Assembly: GCA_030374765.1 (NCBI GenBank)
Contig: JARGXX010000115.1
Span: 1,341,501-1,405,500, forward strand
Reading direction: 5' to 3'
Source: Agarophyton chilense
Lineage: Eukaryota > Rhodophyta > Florideophyceae > Gracilariales > Gracilariaceae
Length of the DNA: 64,000 bases
This document shows, piece by piece, positions 1 to 8,972 of the stretch (within the stretch, counting starts at the first letter, position 1; each line of letters starts with the position of its first letter). The position numbers and the translations under genes are program-made. The notes below the pieces were generated by a model. It ran no database searches, was not told where the DNA came from, and saw only the letters and a program-made list of their open reading frames with translations.

Positions 1-144
1 TCCACATTACTGCTAGACATTCCTTCTCGGTTACCTTGTAGTTCTGCTCTGCCTCATTCATAGCTCGGCTTCAGTACCTTAGAGGTAATTTGTCTCCGTT
101 GTGCTGCTCCTGCATGAGACAACAACAAATTTGGGCATGGGATG
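1..144 (-). pseudogene. Element 2 RNase H fragment (distal part)
   Basis: Read on the minus strand, this stretch continues the RNase H domain of element 2 and matches the region of element 3 starting near 45690. Shared words include CLMQ, NEAEQNY and VTEKECLAV, the last being a typical Ty3/gypsy RNase H motif. The upstream half of the same pol gene lies at 12173-14221, and the two halves are separated by element 1. An in-frame stop is visible shortly after the junction. The rest of element 2 lies left of the window. The identification rests on alignment to element 3 and is secure. Confidence 0.9.
140..144. repeat. Target-site duplication of element 1 (left copy)
   Basis: GGATG occurs here and again at 12173-12177. 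Removing element 1 and one copy restores continuity with the homologous RNase H sequence in element 3. A 5-bp duplication is usual for Ty3/gypsy integrases. Confidence 0.92.
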
Positions 145-1066
145 TGTAGTGCAACGCCAAGGGCGGCGGAAACACACGAAGATGTCCGAGTCTTCCTCCA
201 AGGAGGGTAGCACGGCGACGGAGCCTCTCCGGAGTGAACACGACTACGTCGGGGTGTAAGGCCGAGGTTCACCGGCACGCCAAGCGGGGAGAGTGCGGGA
301 TGCTAGAAGGGAGCAGACCGGGTATGAGCTGTATTCCACGGAAGTGGGCAAGTCTCGAGATCGAGTAGTGTACCCACGGGAGTGGCGGTAAATACGGTAA
401 GCCGGCGCGCGACGAACGCGGGAGCGGCACGAACAACCACCCACAAAGCGAAAGGGGGAGCTACCACGAGAGTGGGTAAGCGATAAAGGGGGGACCACCC
501 AGTGGGGGCGATCGGGGGCATGGGCCACGAGAGCCAAAAGAAATATGTAGTAAACCCAATACTGGGGCGAGAACACGGCAGTCGTATGAACAATATACAG
601 GCTAGAAGCGGTGACTCTCCTGTTGACGCAGGGTGGATAAGTCTACCGTTAGTAACGCGGCTTCACCTCCGTAGAGTGTGGAAGACTCGCGAAAGCGGAA
701 AAAGACTTAGAGCCAAGAACCCTGGTTGGAGAGGTTTACTGAGTGTCAGGGCGAGATCGCCCTGGCACTATATAGTGTAGAATACTCTAAGGAGCTCCCT
801 AACCTAGTGTAATAAATCTAAATAAATAGAGAAATATCCAGCTATGCTGTGCCAACCTGTCCTGGGCCACCCGTGGTACACGTGGGTAAGTCGCACCCGA
901 ATCGGGGCCACGGCGCACGTCCGCCGGTGCACTTCGCGTACAACGCGTATACACCTGGCTACGCCAGCCCGCTAGTAGCGGTATTACTCATAGATCTCAC
1001 AAGTATCGCCCGAGGCGGAAAAACAACCAAGTCCTGGAAAACGGCCCTCACGAGGGTTGCACTTCA
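145..1066 (-). repeat. 3' LTR of element 1 (family A)
   Basis: This 922-bp terminal repeat has a partner at 11251-12172. It contains a perfect 12-bp TATA palindrome at 766-777 next to an 18-bp inverted repeat at 747-764, described separately. On the plus strand the LTR lies just upstream of the antisense ORF start at 1102, so it may act both as the 3' end of gag-pol transcripts and as the promoter of the antisense gene. Confidence 0.95.
747..777. promoter_or_regulatory. Palindromic TATA module in LTR A
   Basis: CAGGGCGA-GA-TCGCCCTG (747-764) is followed one base later by the perfect palindrome CACTATATAGTG (766-777). The TATA sequence reads the same on both strands, so it could position transcription toward gag-pol or toward the antisense ORF about 325 bp away. 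The same module is at 11853-11883 in the other LTR, and the 12-bp palindrome recurs at 28160-28171. The promoter role is inferred. Confidence 0.6.
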
Positions 1067-1082
1067 TATCCCCCTCCTGAGG
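1067..1082 (-). other. Polypurine tract of element 1
   Basis: Directly inside the 3' LTR the minus strand reads CCTCAGGAGGGGGATA, a purine-rich tract of the kind that primes plus-strand DNA synthesis. Its position abutting the LTR is the diagnostic point. Confidence 0.85.
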
Positions 1083-1101
1083 CGCGAGTAAGACATCCGT
1101 G

Positions 1102-3039
1102 ATGGTGGGCGCCGCGCCGAGACGAATGCATAAGAGTGCAACCAGCTCGCTGGGATCTACTTCATCCGATGCCAACAAACGCAGTGCGGCAAAACTCCAG
1201 TCTCCTGGCAACAACCGTTCTCAACGTTCCATCTCAACCGAATCCGCATCCTTGCGTGCCAGTCCTCCGATTCCTCGGCATCGTCTTCCGCTTCGCCGGT
1301 CTGCTCTTCCGGTCATCCGGCCTCTTCGCTCACCGATGAGCAACCAAAACAATCAACCCAACCGTCTCCCTGCGGGGTACTTCTCCGGCCTCCGGTGCAC
1401 TCCGCTTCCGCAAAGCGCGTCATCGGCTGCGCCGCAGATTCCTATCGCAAACGCGGCTGCTGCTCCGTACGGAATGCTCCCCCCGAGAGGGTGGCCGCCA
1501 TACGACATGCTTTTCGGGCGCCATCCTGGGCATCATGCGTCCGTTCTCCGGCTTGCGCCGTGGTTCCACCCGATTGCGGTGTTAAACGAAGCGCTCATAG
1601 CGATGTTCACCGATGGAAACGGGATGCTTTCGGGCGATATTCCGGCCGTGGTGACAACTTCGTTGGATTGGCAACGCCGCGTAGCGGTTCCGGTCCACGC
1701 TGTGGCGCGCCGGGGTAGTGGAACCTCCGCTTCCGCTCATGCGGCCTTCGTCCTTCTTGGCCATCAACGGCTTCGCCGGGCTCCTTTCGAATATCCTATC
1801 CCCGATGGTCTCGGCACCGACATTCGGCTTTACCGCACTCAAGGTGAGATTGGTTACGTCGATCGCCTGGCGGGTTTGGAAACACTCTCGTGGAGGGGCG
1901 TCCCGATAGCACGGCAGGAGGCCATGTGCCGGACGCGACCGATTATCCGGGCAGAATTCCGCTACATGCGTCGACTTGCGCGGGCCAACTTCCTCGCCCT
2001 GATCCGCTTCGAGCGTCGAGCACGATCCCGATTCGGGTATTTGGTCCCGTATCAGAACGTGGAGATCGAACGCCTTCGCGTGGCCGACCGACGGGGTCGC
2101 TATGTCCTCATTCCACCGTGGTGGTCGAACCTCGAGACCTGCCGGGGCTGTTACATCGAGCTACCACCAGTCATCACGTATTACGGTTCGTACCTCATCG
2201 AGGATCCCGAGTCCGGACTGTGGTCGGTGGTGATTACCGAATGGGCAGTCCGCGCGGCGGTGTTCATCCTCTGGGAGATGTATGACCAGTACAGACTGTG
2301 GTTTCTCCCGTTCCGGTTGAGGTCCGCGATTCGCAGCCTGGACCTGAGCATCCTACTTGGTGGAGTGACCAACGCCAAAGAAGTGGCAGGTCTTCTCGAT
2401 TACATCTACCAGTTAGACTGGACCACCGTTCCGATTGAACAAAGCGGGCGCACCGTGAGTAGCCGTGGTCAAGACCTGTCACCAGGAAGGCGTACTCCCT
2501 TGGGAGGTGATTTCGTATACTTCGACCCTTGGGAAGGGCACGAAATCTCCGCGGAGGAAGCGAACGAACTCCGGTTTGCACCACACCATATCCCCGAGGG
2601 GCATCCGATTGGTTTCGCAGACGCGGATGAATATTACCACGTCTACGACGGCGACGATCCAATGGTGGACAACGAACCCGACGACGGGGAAGCGTACGCC
2701 GAGGCGGAGGTCGAGGGATCCGACGTGGAAGGTCCCTATAACGCGGGGACGCCAGCCACGCCTTACGTGGATTTGGATAACCCCGGGGGGGCTGGGTCGG
2801 AATACGCGGTAGCTGGACCACCTCCGGTTCCACCGGTGAATCTCCCAAGTGGTGGGGCGTCCGCCCCAGACGATGCGAGCTCCGCTCCGGTGGGTCAAGC
2901 GGCCGTGATCTCCCAGTTCCTGCGACAGGTGGGGCTGGGGACCAACACAGCGAGTGGCGATGTTGCCGCGATGCGCGAGGCCTTGATCACCCGCCTCCAG
3001 GGAGGTAACCAACCTGGTGGCGGTGATCCGAACCCGTGA
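1102..3039 (+). CDS. Convergent antisense ORF (aORF) of family A, intact
   Basis: This 645-codon ORF is opposite to gag-pol and ends tail-to-tail with pol, about 180 bp apart. The ATG at 1102 is the first in frame; an upstream GTG is not credible in a eukaryote. Residues 1-120 are Ser/Pro/Arg-rich and look disordered. About 148-157 carry LRLAPWFHP. About 295-405 form a conserved core with YVL-x-P-x-WW, then PPV, then an amphipathic hydrophobic helix with a central Glu-Trp. After 465 the protein is acidic and Pro/Gly-rich, ending in a short leucine-rich segment. Homologues sit in the same place in elements 3, 4, 5, 6 and 7. I recognise no known domain and assign no function. It has no stop or frameshift although gag-pol of this copy is broken. 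Confidence 0.85.
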   Translation: MVGAAPRRMHKSATSSLGSTSSDANKRSAAKLQSPGNNRSQRSISTESASLRASPPIPRHRLPLRRSALPVIRPLRSPMSNQNNQPNRLPAGYFSGLRCTPLPQSASSAAPQIPIANAAAAPYGMLPPRGWPPYDMLFGRHPGHHASVLRLAPWFHPIAVLNEALIAMFTDGNGMLSGDIPAVVTTSLDWQRRVAVPVHAVARRGSGTSASAHAAFVLLGHQRLRRAPFEYPIPDGLGTDIRLYRTQGEIGYVDRLAGLETLSWRGVPIARQEAMCRTRPIIRAEFRYMRRLARANFLALIRFERRARSRFGYLVPYQNVEIERLRVADRRGRYVLIPPWWSNLETCRGCYIELPPVITYYGSYLIEDPESGLWSVVITEWAVRAAVFILWEMYDQYRLWFLPFRLRSAIRSLDLSILLGGVTNAKEVAGLLDYIYQLDWTTVPIEQSGRTVSSRGQDLSPGRRTPLGGDFVYFDPWEGHEISAEEANELRFAPHHIPEGHPIGFADADEYYHVYDGDDPMVDNEPDDGEAYAEAEVEGSDVEGPYNAGTPATPYVDLDNPGGAGSEYAVAGPPPVPPVNLPSGGASAPDDASSAPVGQAAVISQFLRQVGLGTNTASGDVAAMREALITRLQGGNQPGGGDPNP

Positions 3040-3122
3040 CGGGGCACGCGATCCCGATGAGGAGTTTTCCCTTGTGACTTAGAGTAGTATCCCGAGTGCT
3101 CGGTATTCCATCGATAGCTTCG

Positions 3123-3128
3123 AATAAA
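3123..3128 (+). terminator. AATAAA poly(A) signal for the antisense ORF
   Basis: AATAAA lies about 84 bp after the aORF stop, in the short gap between the two convergent genes. Its placement suits 3'-end formation of an antisense transcript. Single AATAAA motifs also occur by chance, so this is suggestive only. Confidence 0.4.
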
Positions 3129-3218
3129 AACCAAGTGACTTGTGTAACCCAAAACCTTCCTTCACCAGTCTGTTCTCAAGCAAACCTATTTCTCTTTTCT
3201 CTTCCACCGAGGTGGGTG

Positions 3219-5216
3219 TTATCCCACCTGGGCTTTAACAACCGATGCTGGGATTCCCGTCCGCGTTCTGCGGTGATATGACACCACCTTCGAACGTGGG
3301 AGGTGTTCCATCGGCTCATCCGAATCCCATTCGGGCCCTCAACCGTACCAACGGACGAGGTATTGAATATAACCATCCGGATGGTATGAGTGCTCCACTA
3401 TGTGGTCGACCACGAACTCCTTCTCGTAGACTTCCCGCCCTTGCGGTGTACGCGTCACCGGACCAAACCGGTGTACGCCCGCAGGTGCGTGTGGGCTACT
3501 GTGCCCTTCCCCCGAGGGGTCCATGGGCTGGAGTTGCCTTTCCATGCCCTGGGTAGGGGAACGAACCGGGTTCCGGGTTGCCTTGGCCGCTTGGCGGGTT
3601 GCTTCCGCCAAGGCCTCATGACAAAGAGCGTCAGTTCGACGGCTTCGGCCGGAGGCCTTCCCGTGGGGCAATTCTCCCAGTTTTTGGGTCGGAATGCTTT
3701 CCGAGAGTTCTCGTGCAGAGGCCACCCTTCGGGGGAACGCGAACTCATCCCAAGGCTGGGTTTCGCGGTCGCGTTCCGCGAGTCGTCGGGGTGAAATCCG
3801 TCGCGACGGTGCTGGAGTTGACGCGGGAGGCGGTTTCATCACGGGGCGTCGTGCCTTGCCAAGTGAGCCGCCTTGGGCGTTGATTGGCGTATCTCCCGAG
3901 CCGGGTGCTGTCTGGTCACGTGACACGTCCGACTGATGGCTGGGAGTACTCCGCGCCGTGCTGCGTTCCGCCTCCTCACGTGAGGGCGTGTGCAACGGCG
4001 CTGCCGGTATGTCTGCTCGCTTGGGCGACAAAGTACCGCGACGGGCGTGCAACTCCGGGTCAACCGTGCCTTCCTCACCGACGGGCGGCGAAGTGCGCGG
4101 CGACGAAACCCTGCGGGGAGCGAGTTCGTCCTCAACTATCCCTTTCGAGGGTTCAACTTCACTCGGCGACGAGGTGCTTCCGTCCTTGACGGGCACATTC
4201 TCCGGGGTGACCGGTGCGCCTTCGACAACGCTGTTGGGGTTAACCGAGACACTCGGAGTGCGTCCGCCACTGCGCGCGGGTTCTGAACCAGCGTCGAGCG
4301 TGCTGGGTGTGAATCTCCCGTCTGCTACGGTGTGCTTGCCCGGCTTAGCCGGTGTGTCCTGCCGTACAGTACGAGGGACCACTTCCGATCGATTCGGTCT
4401 AGAGGGGCCTGCGAGGGCGTGCTCTAAGTTTTCCAGCGTAGCTGGTGTCGACGAACCGTGACCCACGGGCTGCGGGTAAACGCTCGACGGCACAGCCGGT
4501 CCAGTATCGCAAGGGCGAACAGCATCCTGCGGCGTTTTCGATTTCGCTTCGGCGAGAGGGTTTCCACTACGTGGTGCGTCCTGTCGAGTATAGTCCCCGT
4601 GGGGAGTTCGATCAGACGCAGATACGATGGCGCTTCCCATAGAGGGTTCAGCAACGGCTGTAGCGCGCCAATGCGGAGATGGCACGTCGGTAGACGGGAC
4701 ATCCGGATCACCGTTGTTCTTGCTGGTGTGTCCAGGAGTCCGTGCACCACGGTTGTCATGACGCGACGAAGCGGTTTCCGTCTCTCGACGAGAGTTATGA
4801 GCTTCCTCCCCCTCCTGAGACGGAGCGGCATGGGGAGTGGTTGAAACGCCCAACGGGCGGGGGTAGACACCGCGCCGTGGCGTGAGAGAAGAGAGGCCAT
4901 TCTGGCCTTGGTCCGATAAGATCGGCAAGTCAGAGAGTCCCCGGGTAGGGTGTGGTAACGCAGAAGGTCTGGAAACCACGGCAGTGGGCTGAGCCACTGT
5001 TGTGTGCCGAGCACCATCATCCTCAGAGAGGGACTGTTGACCCATTTCGGTTACTTCCAACGTCGGTGGCGGGGCGAGTACAACGCCGTCGCGGGAGATC
5101 CGCTCATGAGCGTCGACAATTTCCACCACGATGGTGTCGTCTTTCACCGAAATGACTTTGTAAGGACCGTCCGCGACGGAAGAAAGCTTGTGCTTCTTTT
5201 CCTTTTCAGGGTTCCA
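3219..5216 (-). pseudogene. pol: Element 1 pol: disordered tail and chromodomain
   Basis: Pol continues in the integrase frame as an unusually long Pro/Ser/Thr/Arg-rich segment of about 550 residues with no visible fold, then a chromodomain with the words YLVRWYG and, after a TGA at 3339-3341, GPEWDSDEP and SYHRR. The chromodomain aligns with that of element 6 near 63170-63330. In chromoviruses such a domain is thought to direct integration by reading histone marks. The frame ends at TAA 3219-3221. The stretch opens after a TAG at 5217-5219 that separates it from the integrase, and the TGA cuts the chromodomain, so this copy could not make a complete tail. Confidence 0.82.
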
Positions 5217-6035
5217 CTACTCCTTACGGACGAAGACGAAGTCACCGGCTTTGATTGGCGGGGCCTTACGGCGTACGCGAGAGTCGAAATCACGCTTGTA
5301 AGCGGCTTGGGCACGAGCCATCGAGCTTCGGGCAACCGGGATCAGCTTCGTAAGCCACTCTTTCCACTTGTGGCGATATTCCTTCACGGAAGGGAACGCA
5401 TCCAGCGTGGGCTGGGGTTCTAACGCGACAGCGGGTGGAGGGCGGGATAGGACCAATTCAAATGGAGTTAAACCCGTAGTACGGTGTACCTGCGTACTGT
5501 ACGCGAACGTCAAGGCGTCGGTATATAAATCCCATGTCTTTGGGTGATCGGCAACGTAAGAACGGAGAGACGCTATTAGCGTTCGGTTAAACCGCTTCAC
5601 TTGCACATTACACTGGGGGTGATAGGTCGTTGTGAACAGGTTCTTGATGTCAAGAATCCTGCACACGTCCTCGAAGAATCGCGGTGCGAACTGTTTTCCG
5701 TTATCGAATAGAAGATTAACCGGCGGGCCGTAGACGAATACCCAATGGGTTACAAATGCTTGTGCAACCGTGAAAGCGGATATCTTCCGTAGAGGTACGG
5801 TCCGAACCAGTTTTGAGAAACGATCCGTGATAACGAGTAAAAACTTATGTCCACGTCGTGTGGTGAGGAGCTTACCGAGAATGTCAATGGCGACAAACTC
5901 GAGAGGAGCCCGTGCCGGGAATAGTTTCAACTTCGTTGAGTACTTGCGAAGTTTCACCCGATTCTTAGCACATTCTGTACAAAACCGCACCGTTGCGTAG
6001 CAATCCACCGCCATGGCGGGCCAGTAGAAATTCCT
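5217..6035 (-). pseudogene. pol: Element 1 pol: integrase
   Basis: The segment holds the Cys pair of the zinc-binding HHCC domain (CTEC), the catalytic core with FVAIDILG and LLFDNGKQF, and the downstream LTPFELVLSRPPP region. The first two acidic residues of the DDE triad are present, but the expected glutamate in the NGQVERFNR-type motif is lysine (codon AAG, near 5600). It is in the same frame as RT and is separated from it by TGA 6036-6038, at a position where element 6 has arginine. Known family role: insertion of cDNA into the chromosome. This copy is predicted inactive because of both the stop and the missing glutamate. Confidence 0.88.
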
Positions 6036-7880
6036 TCACAAAGTGAGGTAGAGCTTCCGTCCACCGGCGTGTCCACCAAGTTTTGCATAGTGCGATAGAT
6101 GCAAAACTCTAGACTGTAGAGTATGCGGCACCACGACTTGTGGGGATGACTGAACCTTCCTGACGAGGTATCCAAGATCGTTCACCTCGAAAGGGAGTTG
6201 TGCACCGCCATTAAGCCAGGCGCGAATCTTCGTACAGAAGGGGTCACCCTGCTGTTCTCTGACCATCTCCTCCGGGGGTATCGGCACAAAATTACCCGGC
6301 GGGGGTTTCTCTGAGTCGTCCGAGACGAGCAATGCGTCAATATCATCATCCGATTCTGGGCCTTCGTTCCATTTATCGTGTAACCAATCCAGGTCCTCCG
6401 GTGTTCCATCGTCTACGACGAAGCAAGGTATATCCTCGTCATCGACGGCTAGAGCTTCCCCATTCGTGGGTAAACGCGAGAGCGCGTCCGCTTGCGCGTT
6501 CTGAGTGCCCTTCTTGTAGATCACATCAAAGTCATATTCCGCGAGGCGGAGTCTCCAACGCATTAAGTGGCCTGACGGTTCCGAGATGGTCATGAGCCAT
6601 CGTAGGGACGAGTGATCCTTGTAAACGGTAAAGTGCACACCCATGAGGTAGGGGCGGAGTGTAGAAAGGGCCCACACAATTGCGAGGCACTCCTTCTCCG
6701 AAACGGAGTAGTTCCGCTCGTGGACATTGAGCCAGCGTGACCAGTACCCAATGGGTTTGCGTTCTCCTTCGGGAGTAGTTTGAAAGAGCGCACAGCCTAC
6801 CTGGTAGTCGCTAGAGTCCGTGTCCACGGAAAACGGTAGTCCGGGTTTCGGTAACGATAGAATCGGTGCTGATGTGACAGCCTCCCTAAGGGAGTTAAAA
6901 GCATCCGTCTGGACGGACGTAAAGGGGTCCAGTTTAGGTGGTTGAACTTTCCGCAGAAGCGCGTTCAAGGGGGCCGCGATGTCAGCGAAGTTAGGGATAA
7001 ACCGTCGGTAGACGTTGACCAATCCTAGAAAGGAGGGCAGTTCCGTCTGGGTAGCGGGTTCTTTCGCCTTGCGAAGGGACCTCACTCGAGCTTCCTCGAT
7101 CATTACATGTCCAGGACGGATAATGTGCCCGAGATACTTCACAGTATCCGTAAAGAACTCACATTTCCTCAGTTTGAGGGTTATTCCAGCATCACGTAGC
7201 GTGGTCATTATGTCCCTGACATGGGTGAGATGGTCATCCAGATTGTCTGAGAATACAATGATATCGTCCAAATAGACGAGGCAAGTACACCACTTAAAGC
7301 GGGCCAACAAAATGTCGATAGCACGCTGAAAGGTAGCGGGAGCATTGGTTAGACCAAAGGGCATCCGTTTGAAACGGTAGAGTCCCGAGTGACAGACAAA
7401 CGCAGTCTTATCTTGGTCCTCCTCCCTAACGGGAACCTGCCAATATCCCCAATTGGCGTCCAAAGCCGTGAACACGGTAGCAGTGCCGAGAGAGTCGATG
7501 TACTCATCCATTCGTGGGATCGGATACACGTCCTTGACGGTAACATCATTCAAGCGACGGTAGTCGATGCAAAAGCGCCAGGACCCATCGGGTTTCGGAG
7601 CCAGTACCACTGGGGATGCCCACGGCGACTGAGCCGGTTCGATCACTCCAGCTCGGAGCATTTTGTCCACTTGGAAATGTTCCTCTTCTCGAGCCTTGGG
7701 GCCTGCCCTGTAAGGGTGTTGAGCCACCGGTCGGGTGTTCGGCATTAAATCTATCCGGTGTTCCGTTGTATTTATCTCACCAAGAGAGCCATCCCACATT
7801 GTGGTAAACTCCCGTAACATCTCACGCAGACTTTCACGGTGTGACTCCGGTACATGACCGAGGTCGAGTTCCTCGAGTTC
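6036..7880 (-). pseudogene. pol: Element 1 pol: reverse transcriptase and RNase H
   Basis: Typical Ty3/gypsy order is visible: the RT entry motif with RFCIDYRRLN, FTALDANWGYWQ, KRMPFGLTNAP, the catalytic YLDD near 7265, then the RNase H words DTDSSDYQVG, SEKECLAIVWAL and DALSRL. The RT catalytic aspartates are intact. The segment is open for almost 600 codons but is bounded by a TAA (7881-7883) on the protease side and a TGA (6036-6038) on the integrase side, both in the same frame. These are single-base nonsense changes in one long pol frame rather than gene boundaries. Confidence 0.92.
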
Positions 7881-8972
7881 TTACACGGGGTCTACCCGGT
7901 CGTAACTCGTCGGAACGGGCTTCTTTTCTGTTCCGGCAGGTTGCGATTCCGAATCATTCGGTGATTGGACGGCAGTTTCCTCCCCCTCCTTAGAGTGAAC
8001 GAGACCGAGGACTTCGGCAGCGGTCAGCCTAGTGGGGACCGTCGCGGTGGGGTGAGGCATTACCGATCCAATATCTTGGTTTTTCACCAGTGACTGGGGG
8101 GTGAAGCCCAGATTGGCAACGAGCACGGTGAACGGCTTGTCTTGGACAATCTGCGCGACTCCATTCGCCACGGCGAGTTGATATCCATCGTACAGAGATG
8201 AGAGAGGCTGAATGACTCGTAAACCGTGTTGACGGGAAGTGACACACACCCATACTTGGGACTCTGGCGGGGTTCGGACAGACGCAGCCACTCGGAGCTT
8301 GGTAGACTCCCGAGAAGCGGGTGGAGGTTCCTGCGTGGCAGGAAGCGGTACGTGCTTCTTGGAGGCACGCCGCAGCGGACGACGGACAATCGGGACCGAC
8401 GAGCCGTCTTCCATCTCAACACGCTTTAAGCGGGGCCTTATGGCGTCAACGAATCTGTCATAGAAGTCACATCCCAAGATGATGGGGGCAGCCAATTTCC
8501 GGCATACAATAAAGTCGAGTTTCACCACGAAGGAGCCCAAGCGAACGACGAGAGCGACGGTTCCAACCGTTGACAACCGGTTGTTATTCGCGTCCGCGAC
8601 GTCGGGCGCCCCGCCAAGGCGGATCTGAGACCGCAAGGGCGGGGGCAGCAGCGACTCCACGATGAAATTCGGACCAGCACCTGTGTCCAAAACAGTAAGG
8701 ACTCGAACCATAAACTGGGTAGAAAGGCCAAGGTCGGCATACACCTTGTAATTGCGCTTGGCCATTACTAAGACTCTATCCGGGAACCGGCGGTTAAGAA
8801 CACGTTTCCACGGTCGACGTAGAACACCAAAGTGTTCAGAGTCCACGTCTGAGACGGCCTGTTTCCTCGTGAGGATTGTGACCGGGGAGCGAGGCGGAGA
8901 CGCCTTGGGCGTCGTCAACCTCACTGTTGGGGACGCCTCTCCCGAAGGGGAGACTCCCGAAATCAGTTTTCC
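7881..8972 (-). pseudogene. pol: Element 1 pol: N-terminal region and aspartic protease
   Basis: The protease active site VLDTGAGPN is intact near 8685, followed by ILGCDFYDRF, the second conserved loop of gypsy proteases. The reading frame is open across the gag stop and is -1 relative to gag. It starts without an ATG, so expression is expected through ribosomal frameshifting at GGAAAAC (8966-8972 on the plus strand coordinates). Homologous sequence starts the same way in element 6. A TAA at 7881-7883 interrupts the frame before RT. Confidence 0.88.
8938..8972 (-). promoter_or_regulatory. Candidate -1 frameshift signal, gag/pol of element 1
   Basis: In minus sense, GGAAAAC (8972-8966) directly precedes the gag stop TGA, and pol is open in the -1 frame from the heptamer onward. 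After a 12-nt spacer comes a perfect 6-bp hairpin, TCTCCC-CTTC-GGGAGA (8953-8938). The same heptamer and a GC-rich hairpin at the same 12-nt spacing occur in element 6. The heptamer is not the textbook X-XXY-YYZ form, so the mechanism is inferred from conservation and frame. Confidence 0.6.

Noticed and set aside
502-780. Small open frames inside the LTRs (also 11608-11886)
   Set aside because: They occur only because the two LTRs are near-identical; no conserved protein feature and no match in other LTR families.
2264-3012. Minus-strand open frames overlapping the family A aORF
   Set aside because: Arg/Pro-rich shadows produced by GC-rich codon bias of the real gene.
3339-5147. The long minus-strand open stretch as a separate gene
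   Set aside because: It is in the same frame as integrase and ends in a chromodomain, so it is the pol tail after a nonsense codon.
8608-8924. GTG at 8922-8924 and at 58608 as pol start codons
   Set aside because: GTG starts are not expected in eukaryotic nuclear genes, and the frame is open back to the GGAAAAC heptamer, which favours frameshifting.
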